This document shows positions 9,103-14,661 of a stretch of DNA of 15,513 bases, in pieces. The stretch's first letter is position 1, and each line of letters opens with the position of its first letter. A model generated the notes under the pieces. The model was not told the origin of the DNA. It saw only the letters and a program-made list of their open reading frames with translations, and searched no databases. A program made the translations under genes and the position numbers. This DNA is from an uncultured Eubacteriales bacterium. Its GTDB lineage: Bacteria; Bacillota; Clostridia; Oscillospirales; Acutalibacteraceae. The stretch lies in contig CAQBRY010000040.1 in NCBI GenBank assembly GCA_948762645.1, forward strand, positions 1 through 15,513. Reading direction: 5' to 3'.

Positions 9103-9130
9103 TTGATATTATATATAATTTAACTATACT
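9103..9130 (+). promoter_or_regulatory. Promoter of the rightward orphan gene
   Basis: TTGATA (9103-9108), a 16-base spacer and TATACT (9125-9130), followed about 14 bases later by an AGAGAGG ribosome binding site. It is the only recognisable rightward promoter in the window that leads into an open frame. Confidence 0.65.
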
Positions 9131-9160
9131 ATAGATTATAAATAGAGAGGAATGATAAAT

Positions 9161-9478
9161 ATGAATAAAAAAATTTTAAATTCAGATGAAATGGGTGTTA
9201 AAGAAGTAAAAAAAGGCACTTATGAGATTAAATATTCCGGAGATGCTTCTATTTATACTCAAGAAGAGAAAACAATGTGGAACAACATTAAAAAAGGTCT
9301 AACAGCAAAAGACCCAAGCCCTAAGTCCACAACCAGATATTTAGAAATTGAAAATATTACCCTACTAGGAAATGCATTAAAAAATTTAAAAGCAGCTGGA
9401 ATTAAAAGGGTAAACAATGTAAGTATCGGCGCATTTATTAAGGATAACTACACGCCTATGACAAATATGTATATATAA
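9161..9478 (+). CDS. Small orphan protein, function unknown
   Basis: I do not recognise this 105-residue protein. It is soluble-looking: no signal peptide, no membrane segment and no cysteine. Its N-terminal half is rich in lysine and short beta-forming stretches (KGTYEIKYSG), and its C-terminal half contains a likely amphipathic helix (ITLLGNALKNLKAAGIKRV). I chose ATG 9161 because AGAGAGG (9144-9150) lies ten bases upstream; an ATG at 9152 is only one base from that site. It is the only gene on the plus strand, a single-gene unit with its own promoter and a perfect-stem terminator, inserted between two leftward units (rsmA and the nusB operon). That it encodes a real protein is supported by the complete promoter, ribosome binding site and terminator, not by homology. 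Confidence 0.8.
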   Translation: MNKKILNSDEMGVKEVKKGTYEIKYSGDASIYTQEEKTMWNNIKKGLTAKDPSPKSTTRYLEIENITLLGNALKNLKAAGIKRVNNVSIGAFIKDNYTPMTNMYI

Positions 9479-9492
9479 AATCTGTTTCAATT

Positions 9493-9520
9493 GGTATCTG
9501 CAAAATGCAGATACCATTTT
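9493..9520 (+). terminator. Intrinsic terminator of the rightward orphan gene
   Basis: A perfect 9-base stem GGTATCTGC (9493-9501) and GCAGATACC (9507-9515) around a 5-base loop, followed by ATTTTTATAT on the plus strand. It starts 15 bases after the stop codon. On the minus strand the stem is followed by AATTGAAAC, not a T run, so it should not terminate rsmA efficiently. Confidence 0.88.
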
Positions 9521-9563
9521 TATATATTCGTTAATTAAAAATCACTAAATCACTATGCAACTA

Positions 9564-10427
9564 TTAAAATTCAATGATATTAGACAAATTAATAAAATCT
9601 TCAAATTTAATTTCTTCTGCTCTTGAAAGTTTGGAAATCCCCACTTTGTCAAATACTTCTTCTAAGTAATTTTTGGATAAACCAAGACTCATACTTAGAG
9701 AATTTACAATCTTTTTCCTACGTTTTTCAAAAGAAGCCTTAACCACTTTGAAAAATTTACTTTTATCGTTAATATCCGATCTGTATGCCCCGTTTGTACT
9801 TATTCTAATAACACTCGAACTTACCTTTGGAGCAGGAATAAAACTTTCACTATTTACCCCAAATAATATTTCAGCACTGGAATAATATCTTACAGCTATA
9901 CTAATAGCCGAGCAGTCCTTACTTCCAGGGAGTGCACATATTCTATCTGCCGCCTCCTTTTGAATCATTAACACCATACCTTTTATATTACAGTCTGTTT
10001 CCAATATTTTCATTATAAATGGGGACGTAATATAATATGGTAAATTCGAACAAACTATAACTTTATCAAAATTTTTAAACTCTTCTTGTACTAATTTTTT
10101 AAAGTCTATTTTAAGAGCGTCATCTTCCAAAATTTTTACATTCTTAAAATCCGCTAATACATCTTTTAAAATGGGAAATAATCTTTTATCCTTTTCAATA
10201 CAAATTACTTTCTTAAATTTAAGACCCAATTGCTGAGTCAAAGTTCCAATTCCAGGACCAATTTCTATTACACCAATATTTTCTCCGTATATTAAACACT
10301 CTTTGGCCATACTTGGACATATCTCACGATTTATAATAAAATTTTGTCCCAATGACTTATTAAACTTAAATCCATACTTATTAAATAACTTTTTTATTAC
10401 ATTTAAATCACATAAATCATATATCAT
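9564..10427 (-). CDS. rsmA: 16S rRNA dimethyladenosine transferase RsmA (KsgA)
   Basis: Dimethylates the two adjacent adenines near the 3' end of 16S rRNA (A1518 and A1519 in E. coli numbering) late in 30S assembly; loss gives kasugamycin resistance. Seen: KSLGQNFIIN (24-33), SAM-binding EIGPGIGTLT (55-64), acidic CIEKD (76-80), EDDALKID (101-108), the catalytic NLPYYITSPF (128-137), and in the C-terminal domain FIPAPKVSSSVIRI and FEKRRKKIVNSL. 287 residues is normal. It has its own promoter upstream. Erm-type 23S methylases share the fold, but the NLPYYITSP motif and the C-terminal domain favour RsmA. Confidence 0.96.
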   Translation of the reverse strand: MIYDLCDLNVIKKLFNKYGFKFNKSLGQNFIINREICPSMAKECLIYGENIGVIEIGPGIGTLTQQLGLKFKKVICIEKDKRLFPILKDVLADFKNVKILEDDALKIDFKKLVQEEFKNFDKVIVCSNLPYYITSPFIMKILETDCNIKGMVLMIQKEAADRICALPGSKDCSAISIAVRYYSSAEILFGVNSESFIPAPKVSSSVIRISTNGAYRSDINDKSKFFKVVKASFEKRRKKIVNSLSMSLGLSKNYLEEVFDKVGISKLSRAEEIKFEDFINLSNIIEF

Positions 10428-10474
10428 ATTATGTCTCTCACTTCTTACCTATTTCAACTTAAACCTTTATATAA

Positions 10475-10503
10475 ATATTAAGATTTCTAATTTTATCTGT
10501 CAA
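10475..10503 (-). promoter_or_regulatory. Strong sigma-A promoter for rsmA
   Basis: On the minus strand, a perfect TTGACA (10498-10503), a 17-base spacer and TAATAT (10475-10480), about 50 bases upstream of the rsmA ATG. It lies just after the end of the P-loop gene, so rsmA need not depend on read-through. Confidence 0.75.
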
Positions 10504-10545
10504 AATTAATACTCTTAATAATCATATTCTCTGATAATTCCTATA

Positions 10546-11058
10546 TTATAGTGTAATGTCAAATTTATAACTGTCGTTAATTAGAATATAGTTACAGTCA
10601 TGTTTCAGACACATTTTTAAATTATATACGTTGTCTTCAATCATAGATAATTTAGTACATGATGAATCATCTAAACGATTTTCAATAATTCTTGAATATT
10701 TTTTTATAGTGTCAAAATTATTTTTAATATAAGACTCTGTCATAATAATACAATAATATCTTATTTCTTCTAAATATTCATTATTAAAGTCTTTTTTCCA
10801 ATCAAATGGAATGTAACCTCCTTCTACTATCAGATTTTGATGATTTTCAATAGCTGTTTTTATCATGTCTCGTATAATCGGCCACATATATATTTCTAAT
10901 TTAGTATCATCTTCCGGCGTTAATGGAATCTTTCCACTTCTGATTAAACCCATTTTCAATAAATCAATCGATAAATAAGGATATTTATACTTTTCAAGAA
11001 GTTTTTGTGCCAATAAAGTTTTTCCTGTGTGAGAAGATCCCGTAATTAATACTATCAT
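10546..11058 (-). CDS. P-loop ATP-binding protein, putative small-molecule kinase
   Basis: A 170-residue single-domain P-loop NTPase. Walker A GSSHTGKT spans residues 7-14 right after a beta strand (MIVLI). SIDLLKMGL (30-38) resembles the substrate-binding region of nucleotide or sugar kinases, NLIVEGGYIP (75-84) looks like the Walker B strand with a glutamate, and SRIIENRLD (122-130) could be an arginine-bearing lid. This layout is that of adenylate kinase-like, shikimate kinase-like or zeta-toxin-like proteins, but no substrate can be named. Four cysteines are present. It stands between the rplL terminator and rsmA with its own likely promoter. No small antitoxin-like gene lies beside it, so I do not call it a toxin. 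Confidence 0.85.
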   Translation of the reverse strand: MIVLITGSSHTGKTLLAQKLLEKYKYPYLSIDLLKMGLIRSGKIPLTPEDDTKLEIYMWPIIRDMIKTAIENHQNLIVEGGYIPFDWKKDFNNEYLEEIRYYCIIMTESYIKNNFDTIKKYSRIIENRLDDSSCTKLSMIEDNVYNLKMCLKHDCNYILINDSYKFDITL

Positions 11059-11094
11059 TTAAAAGACATCCTTTCCTCAAATCACATCTTATTT

Positions 11095-11122
11095 ATTATA
11101 ACATACAGCTTTCTTACATAAA
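11095..11122 (-). promoter_or_regulatory. Probable extended -10 promoter for the P-loop gene
   Basis: On the minus strand, a perfect TATAAT (11095-11100) is preceded by TGT, an extended -10 pattern. The -35 match (TTTATG, 11117-11122, 16-base spacer) is poor. A GAGGAAAGGA ribosome binding region follows before the ATG. Confidence 0.5.
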
Positions 11123-11159
11123 CTATAATTATAAACATGACCCTTTTTACAAAATATTT

Positions 11160-11200
11160 TTAAAATAAAAAAATACGGAGACAAATTTTTTGTCTCCGTA
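11160..11200 (-). terminator. Intrinsic terminator after rplL
   Basis: A 10-base perfect stem, TACGGAGACA (11174-11183) and TGTCTCCGTA (11191-11200), lies 18 bases after the rplL stop. On the minus strand it is followed by TTTTTTTATTTT. It ends the rplJ-rplL unit, and no rpoB follows it. Confidence 0.92.
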
Positions 11201-11218
11201 AATATTAAAAAATAAAAT

Positions 11219-11596
11219 TTATTTTACTTCTACTTGTGCGCCAACTTCTTCAAGTTTCTTTTTGATTTCTTCAGCAGCATCTTTAGAAATTTTTTCTTTT
11301 ACTGTTTTTGGTGCTCCATCTACCATTTCTTTTGCTTCTTTAAGTCCGAGACCTGTAATATCTTTTACTGCTTTTACAACTTTAATTTTGTTGTCTCCAG
11401 CAGCCTTTAGAACTACGTCAAATTCGGTTTTTTCTTCAGCTGGTGCTGCTCCTGCTGCAGCTGGTGCTGCTGCAACTGCAACTGGTGCTGCTGCGGAAAC
11501 TCCAAATTCTTCTTCTAAAGCCTTTACAAGCTCACTAAGCTCTAAAACGGTGAGAGCTTTTACATCTTCAATTAATTTTGTTACCTTTTCTGACAT
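11219..11596 (-). CDS. rplL: 50S ribosomal protein L7/L12
   Basis: Stalk protein of the large subunit that recruits translational GTPases as dimers attached to L10. Seen: an N-terminal dimerisation helix region with LTVLELSELVKALEEEFGVS, an alanine- and proline-rich hinge (about 34-54), and the C-terminal domain with EFDVVLKAAGDNKIKVVKAVK and the conserved GLGLKEAKEMVDGAPK. 125 residues is typical. ATG with a GGAGG site upstream. It lies 27 bases after rplJ and is the last gene before a strong terminator. Confidence 0.98.
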   Translation of the reverse strand: MSEKVTKLIEDVKALTVLELSELVKALEEEFGVSAAAPVAVAAAPAAAGAAPAEEKTEFDVVLKAAGDNKIKVVKAVKDITGLGLKEAKEMVDGAPKTVKEKISKDAAEEIKKKLEEVGAQVEVK

Positions 11597-11623
11597 TTTT
11601 AAAAACCTCCATAAATTATAAAA

Positions 11624-12154
11624 TTAAGCACTTTTCTTTTCAGCTATAGCATTTAACGCTACAACTAATGATTTCATAGTACCACCAAGTACAGTGACAA
11701 GACCTGTAATCGGATAATTGAGTCCGGATAGAGCTTGAGCAATAAGTACTTCTTTCGATGGCAATTTTGCAAGATCATGTACTTCTTTTTCACTAATAAC
11801 TTTTCCTTCAACAAAACCTATTTTCACTTTAAAGAAATCATTATTATCAGCAAACTTACATAGTATCTTGGCAGCTCCAATATGATTATCTTTGCTAATA
11901 GCAATAGCTGTGGTTCCTTCCAGAACGCTCGATATTTCATCTATTCCTACCATTTCTGCAGCTCTTTTAAGAAGAGTATTTTTTACTACAAGATATTCTA
12001 TACCAGCTTCACGAAGTTCTTTTCTAAGAGCTGTATCTTGAGCAACTGTGATGCCATTATAGCTTACGAGTACTCCGGCACAAGCAGATTTTAATTTTCC
12101 GGCTAATTCCTCTACAACTGCTTTTTTAGCTTCCAAAACTTTATTACTAGGCAA
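11624..12154 (-). CDS. rplJ: 50S ribosomal protein L10
   Basis: Base of the ribosomal stalk: it binds 23S rRNA and carries L7/L12 dimers on its C-terminal helix, and it commonly represses its own mRNA through the L10 leader. The sequence starts MPSNKVLEAKKAVVEEL, followed by GVLVSYNGITVAQDTALRKELREAGIEYLVVKNTLLKRA, a classical L10 core, and about 176 residues in all. I chose TTG 12152-12154 because GGAGG lies eight bases upstream and the protein then begins like other L10 proteins. An in-frame TTG at 12167-12169 overlaps the ribosome binding site itself and would give an untypical extension. It is preceded by a leader RNA and its own promoter. Confidence 0.96.
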   Translation of the reverse strand: MPSNKVLEAKKAVVEELAGKLKSACAGVLVSYNGITVAQDTALRKELREAGIEYLVVKNTLLKRAAEMVGIDEISSVLEGTTAIAISKDNHIGAAKILCKFADNNDFFKVKIGFVEGKVISEKEVHDLAKLPSKEVLIAQALSGLNYPITGLVTVLGGTMKSLVVALNAIAEKKSA

Positions 12155-12169
12155 CTTTATCACCTCCAA

Positions 12170-12311
12170 AAATTTTTACGCAAAAATAATCAACCTTACT
12201 GCACAACAACAGAGAAGATTGATTACATGTAAGTACATTAAAATCGTTCTCCTCGGTAGGTAAAGGCAACCTTTTTACGCATTTGCACCTACTGTCTTAG
12301 GACAAAACAGT
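12170..12311 (-). ncRNA. L10 leader (autoregulatory ribosomal protein leader)
   Basis: An mRNA leader of about 140 bases between the rplJ promoter and the rplJ ribosome binding site. Pairing arms seen: GTAGGT (12287-12292 on the minus strand) with ACCTAC (12256-12261), extended by GCAA with TTGC, followed by the CGAGGAGAACG stretch. This arrangement matches the L10 leader family that binds the L10/L7-L12 complex. A small TGTC/GACA hairpin precedes it, and an attenuator-like hairpin follows it. Assigned from motif and position; no covariance search was run. Confidence 0.82.
12182..12225 (-). terminator. Attenuator-like hairpin in the rplJ leader
   Basis: On the minus strand, TAATCAA (12219-12225) pairs with TTGATTA (12187-12193). 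The stem continues inward after single mismatches with CTT/AAG and CTG/CAG, and is followed by TTTTTG. Its place after the L10-binding element and before rplJ suggests a premature transcription stop controlled by the leader fold. Confidence 0.6.
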
Positions 12312-12317
12312 ATTTTT

Positions 12318-12346
12318 ATTTTACTAATATAGTTAAAATTTGTCAA
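12318..12346 (-). promoter_or_regulatory. Strong sigma-A promoter for rplJ-rplL
   Basis: On the minus strand, a perfect TTGACA (12341-12346), a 17-base spacer and TAAAAT (12318-12323). The -35 box lies six bases after the rplA stop codon. Transcription should start near 12311, at the beginning of the L10 leader, giving the stalk proteins a promoter separate from the upstream rpmG-rplA cluster. Confidence 0.82.
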
Positions 12347-12351
12347 CTAAA

Positions 12352-13044
12352 TTATAAAGATTTATTTGCGTTAATTTTTATACCAGGTCCCATAGTAGAA
12401 GAAACAACACATGATCTTATATATTGTCCTTTACTTGCTTCCGGCTTTGCTTTAATTACTGCACTTAACAAAACGTCTGCGTTTTGGAAAAGTTTCTCTG
12501 CTCCAAATGACACTTTACCTATAGGGCAATGTATAATATTTGTTTTATCAAGCCTATACTCTATCTTACCGGCTTTAGCTTCTTTTATTGCTCTTGAAAT
12601 ATCTGTAGATACAGTTCCGGCTTTTGGGTTAGGCATTAATCCACGTGGTCCCAATACCCTACCAAGTCTTCCAACCATACCCATCATATCCGGAGTAGTA
12701 ATTAATACATCAAAATCCATCCAGTTTTGAGTCTGAATTTTATTTATCATATCTTCTGCCCCAATATAATCTGCTCCGGCAGCTTTAGCCAAATCTTCAT
12801 TTTCACCTTTACATATAGCAAGAACTCTTACTTTTTTTCCAGTACCGTTAGGGAGAACTACTGCTCCTCTAACTTGCTGATCGGCATGTCTTGAATCGAC
12901 GCCAAGCCTTATGTGCATCTCAACTGTTTCATCAAACTTAGCTTTAGCGGTTTTTACGCAAACTTCAAGGCCTTCTTTTAATTCAAAAAGTTTTAAACTA
13001 TCAAATAGTTTCGTACTTTCTACATATTTTTTACCATGTTTCAT
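12352..13044 (-). CDS. rplA: 50S ribosomal protein L1
   Basis: Large-subunit protein of the mobile L1 stalk near the E site; in many bacteria it also represses the L11-L1 mRNA. Seen: MKHGKKYVESTKLFDSLKLF at the start, VDSRHADQQVRGAVVLPNGTGK, MMGMVGRLGRVLGPRGLMPNPKAGTV and KAGKIEYRLDK, all L1 signatures. I chose ATG 13042-13044, giving 230 residues, the usual length, with GGGAGG 11 bases upstream. An in-frame ATG at 13081-13083 would add 13 residues not typical of L1, and its GGAGG is only three or four bases away. It follows rplK closely. Confidence 0.96.
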   Translation of the reverse strand: MKHGKKYVESTKLFDSLKLFELKEGLEVCVKTAKAKFDETVEMHIRLGVDSRHADQQVRGAVVLPNGTGKKVRVLAICKGENEDLAKAAGADYIGAEDMINKIQTQNWMDFDVLITTPDMMGMVGRLGRVLGPRGLMPNPKAGTVSTDISRAIKEAKAGKIEYRLDKTNIIHCPIGKVSFGAEKLFQNADVLLSAVIKAKPEASKGQYIRSCVVSSTMGPGIKINANKSL

Positions 13045-13102
13045 ATCACTATTTTCCTCCCTATTAGTGGTAAAATCGGACATTTTCCTCCCACTCGAGG
13101 CA

Positions 13103-13528
13103 TTAATCCACTACTTCTATTCCCATACTTCTAGCTGTCCCGGATACCATACTTATAGCTGATTCAATACTTGCAGCATTTAAATCCGGCATTTTAATTT
13201 CAGCAATTTTCTTAACTTGATCTTTTTTAATTTTTGAAACTTTTGTTTTATTAGGAACTCCCGAACCTTTTTCAATTCCGCATTCTTTTAATATAAGAAC
13301 TGGGGCAGGTGGAGTTTTTGTTATGAAAGTAAAAGATCTGTCGTCATATATATCTATAACAACCGGTATGACCATACCCATCTGATCTTTTGTTCTATCA
13401 TTAAATTCTTTAGTAAAAGACATAATATTAATACCATGAGGTCCAAGTGCTGAACCTACAGGCGGTGCCGGAGTGGCTTTTCCGGCAGGAATTTGAAGTT
13501 TAACTTGAGCTTTTAATTTTTTAGCCAA
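13103..13528 (-). CDS. rplK: 50S ribosomal protein L11
   Basis: Binds the GTPase-associated region of 23S rRNA and is the target region of thiostrepton-type antibiotics. Its N-terminal domain MAKKLKAQVKLQIPAGKATPAPPVGSALGPHGINI is nearly canonical, and the C-terminal RNA-binding domain includes SGVPNKTKVSKI, IAEIKMPDLNAASIESAI and VSGTARSMGI. 141 residues, the standard length. ATG with GGAGGTG seven bases or so upstream. It lies between nusG and rplA, the usual bacterial order. Confidence 0.98.
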   Translation of the reverse strand: MAKKLKAQVKLQIPAGKATPAPPVGSALGPHGINIMSFTKEFNDRTKDQMGMVIPVVIDIYDDRSFTFITKTPPAPVLILKECGIEKGSGVPNKTKVSKIKKDQVKKIAEIKMPDLNAASIESAISMVSGTARSMGIEVVD

Positions 13529-13548
13529 CTTTTACACCTCCAAAATTT

Positions 13549-13570
13549 GTTATAAACAACTTTTTATAAC
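13549..13570. repeat. Inverted repeat between nusG and rplK
   Basis: A perfect 8-base inverted repeat, GTTATAAA (13549-13556) and TTTATAAC (13563-13570), with a 6-base loop, just before the rplK ribosome binding site. The stem is A/T-only apart from its terminal pair, and no T run follows it on the minus strand, so it is not a terminator. It could be a weak mRNA processing or protein-binding element. Confidence 0.4.
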
Positions 13571-13572
13571 TT

Positions 13573-14094
13573 CTAAACTATTGGCTGAACTTGTATTAGT
13601 TCCAATTCAACAGGGGTTTCACGCCCAAACATTGAAACAATTACAGTTACACAATTTTTCTCCATATCAATACTATCAACAACTCCGACGTGCTCACCAA
13701 GTGGGCCATCCAGAATTTTTACAGTATCTCCAACGGAATAAGAAACTTCTATTTTTTTATTTTCTACACCTAACTTCTTAACCTCATCATCTGTGAGTGG
13801 TACAGGTTTTGTGGATTCTCCTACAAATCCAGTACATCCCCTTACGTTCCTTACAGCATACCAAGAATCATCATTCATAATCATTTTAACTAAAACATAT
13901 CCAGGAAAAATCTTACGCTCTACTTCACGCTTTTTATTATCCTTTATTTCCACTACTGTTTCAGTAGGAACTTTTATTTCCTGAATAAAATCCTCTAGTT
14001 GTCTATTAATTACGGTCTTTTCAATATTAGATGCAACTTTTTTTTCATAACCAGAATAGGTATGTATTACATACCACCGAGCTTCCTCTTGCAC
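13573..14094 (-). CDS. nusG: Transcription termination/antitermination protein NusG
   Basis: RNA polymerase elongation factor that binds the clamp through its N-terminal NGN domain and contacts Rho or ribosomal protein S10 through its KOW domain. Seen: EARWYVIHTYSGYEKKVASNIE (4-25), RKIFPGYVLVKM with the conserved FPGYVLV, WYAVRNVRGCTGFVG, and KOW motif VGDTVKILDGPLGEHVGVV (about 121-139). 173 residues is normal. The start is GTG at 14092-14094, with GGAGG nine bases upstream. It lies 27 bases after secE. Confidence 0.98.
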   Translation of the reverse strand: MQEEARWYVIHTYSGYEKKVASNIEKTVINRQLEDFIQEIKVPTETVVEIKDNKKREVERKIFPGYVLVKMIMNDDSWYAVRNVRGCTGFVGESTKPVPLTDDEVKKLGVENKKIEVSYSVGDTVKILDGPLGEHVGVVDSIDMEKNCVTVIVSMFGRETPVELELIQVQPIV

Positions 14095-14121
14095 TAAATT
14101 TTACCTCCAGACCATTTCACA

Positions 14122-14331
14122 CTATCCCGATACTTCCATAATTAAGCCCAGTAAACTCATAAATGCGGCATCGAGTCCAAATACAAAAAGTCCAACAACG
14201 AAAATCATTAAAAGCACTATTCCTGTATTTTTAAACACAGTCTTTGGCTTAGGCCAAATAACTTTTTTAATTTCACTTTTTAGATCTTTAAAAAACTCTA
14301 CAGGTTTAGCAAATATATTTTTTTCGGACAT
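14122..14331 (-). CDS. secE: Preprotein translocase subunit SecE
   Basis: Small membrane subunit that clamps the SecY channel. The cytoplasmic amphipathic segment FFKDLKSEIKKVIWPKPKTV carries the conserved K-K-V-x-W-P signature, followed by one transmembrane helix (about residues 37-60, IVLLMIFVVGLFVFGLDAAF). At 69 residues it is the short, single-span Gram-positive form. ATG preceded by a GGGGA stretch. It lies between rpmG and nusG, as in most bacteria. Confidence 0.95.
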   Translation of the reverse strand: MSEKNIFAKPVEFFKDLKSEIKKVIWPKPKTVFKNTGIVLLMIFVVGLFVFGLDAAFMSLLGLIMEVSG

Positions 14332-14356
14332 AGCAAATAATCCCCACTTTCTTTTT

Positions 14357-14506
14357 TTACTTAGTCTCTTTATGAGGAGTATGTTTTCTGCAGAATCTGC
14401 AATATTTATTCATCTCTAACCTATCAGGATTGTTTTTTTTATTTTTCTTCGTATCATAATTACGTTGCTTACAATCCATACAGGCAAGAGTTACTTTTAC
14501 TCTCAT
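14357..14506 (-). CDS. rpmG: 50S ribosomal protein L33, zinc-ribbon form
   Basis: A 49-residue ribosomal protein of the large subunit near the E site. Translation shows MRVKVTLACMDCKQRNYDTKKNK at the start and YCRFCRKHTPHKET at the end, with two zinc-binding pairs, C9-x2-C12 and C36-x2-C39. It is therefore the zinc-containing (C+) paralogue type, rather than the cysteine-free form induced on zinc shortage. ATG 14504-14506 with GGGAGGTG seven bases or so upstream. It is the first gene of the rpmG-secE-nusG-rplK-rplA cluster, 25 bases before secE. No tRNA-Trp gene lies between them, as it does in some relatives. Confidence 0.95.
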   Translation of the reverse strand: MRVKVTLACMDCKQRNYDTKKNKKNNPDRLEMNKYCRFCRKHTPHKETK

Positions 14507-14543
14507 TACGGCACCTCCCGGCATTTCGGAATATTTTAGCCTC

Positions 14544-14571
14544 CCTCAGAAACATAAAGCTTCCCATGAGG
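14544..14571 (-). promoter_or_regulatory. 5' leader hairpin of the rpmG cluster
   Basis: On the minus strand, CCTCA (14567-14571) can pair with TGAGG (14544-14548), with further GAA/TTC pairing inside. The predicted transcription start lies at its edge, so the hairpin would form the 5' end of the rpmG mRNA. It could stabilise the transcript or take part in ribosomal feedback. No known leader family was recognised. Confidence 0.4.
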
Positions 14572-14578
14572 TTATAAA

Positions 14579-14607
14579 ATTTTACCATATATATCAATTT
14601 AAGTCAA
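14579..14607 (-). promoter_or_regulatory. Strong sigma-A promoter of the rpmG-secE-nusG-rplK-rplA cluster
   Basis: On the minus strand, TTGACT (14602-14607), a 17-base spacer and TAAAAT (14579-14584), about 70 bases before rpmG. It immediately follows the terminator of the upstream orphan gene, so the cluster is transcriptionally isolated from that gene. Confidence 0.82.
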
Positions 14608-14611
14608 GGCT

Positions 14612-14648
14612 ACAAAAACAAATCAGCCTTATTTAAAGCTGATTTGTT
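14612..14648 (-). terminator. Intrinsic terminator of the orphan coiled-coil gene
   Basis: An 11-base perfect stem, AACAAATCAGC (14617-14627) and GCTGATTTGTT (14638-14648), around a short loop, 13 bases after the stop codon. On the minus strand it is followed by a short T run, TTTTTGTAG. Its tail runs almost into the -35 box of the rpmG promoter. Confidence 0.85.
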
Positions 14649-14661
14649 AAACGATTTATAA

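Noticed and set aside
9493..9515. Bidirectional terminator serving rsmA as well
   Set aside because: On the minus strand the stem is not followed by a T run, so only rightward termination is supported.
10546..11058. Zeta-type toxin of a toxin-antitoxin pair
   Set aside because: Only the P-loop and general kinase layout match. There is no adjacent small antitoxin gene, and the neighbours on both sides are housekeeping units.
11262..11621. Open frame on the plus strand opposite rplL
   Set aside because: It is the antisense of the strongly conserved L7/L12 gene. Its alanine-rich stretch comes from the complement of the rplL hinge.
12155..12169. Upstream TTG start for rplJ
   Set aside because: The TTG overlaps the GGAGG that serves the next TTG, and the resulting N terminus is untypical of L10.
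13045..13083. Thirteen-residue N-terminal extension of L1
   Set aside because: The downstream ATG gives the family-typical start and length, and the upstream ATG lies too close to its GGAGG. Kept only as a finding about the duplicated site.
13549..13570. Terminator between nusG and rplK
   Set aside because: The stem is almost entirely A/T with a single closing G-C pair and lacks a following T run, so it is unlikely to stop transcription.
14332..14356. tRNA-Trp between rpmG and secE, as in some relatives
   Set aside because: The gap is only 25 bases, and no cloverleaf-like sequence was noticed elsewhere in the window.
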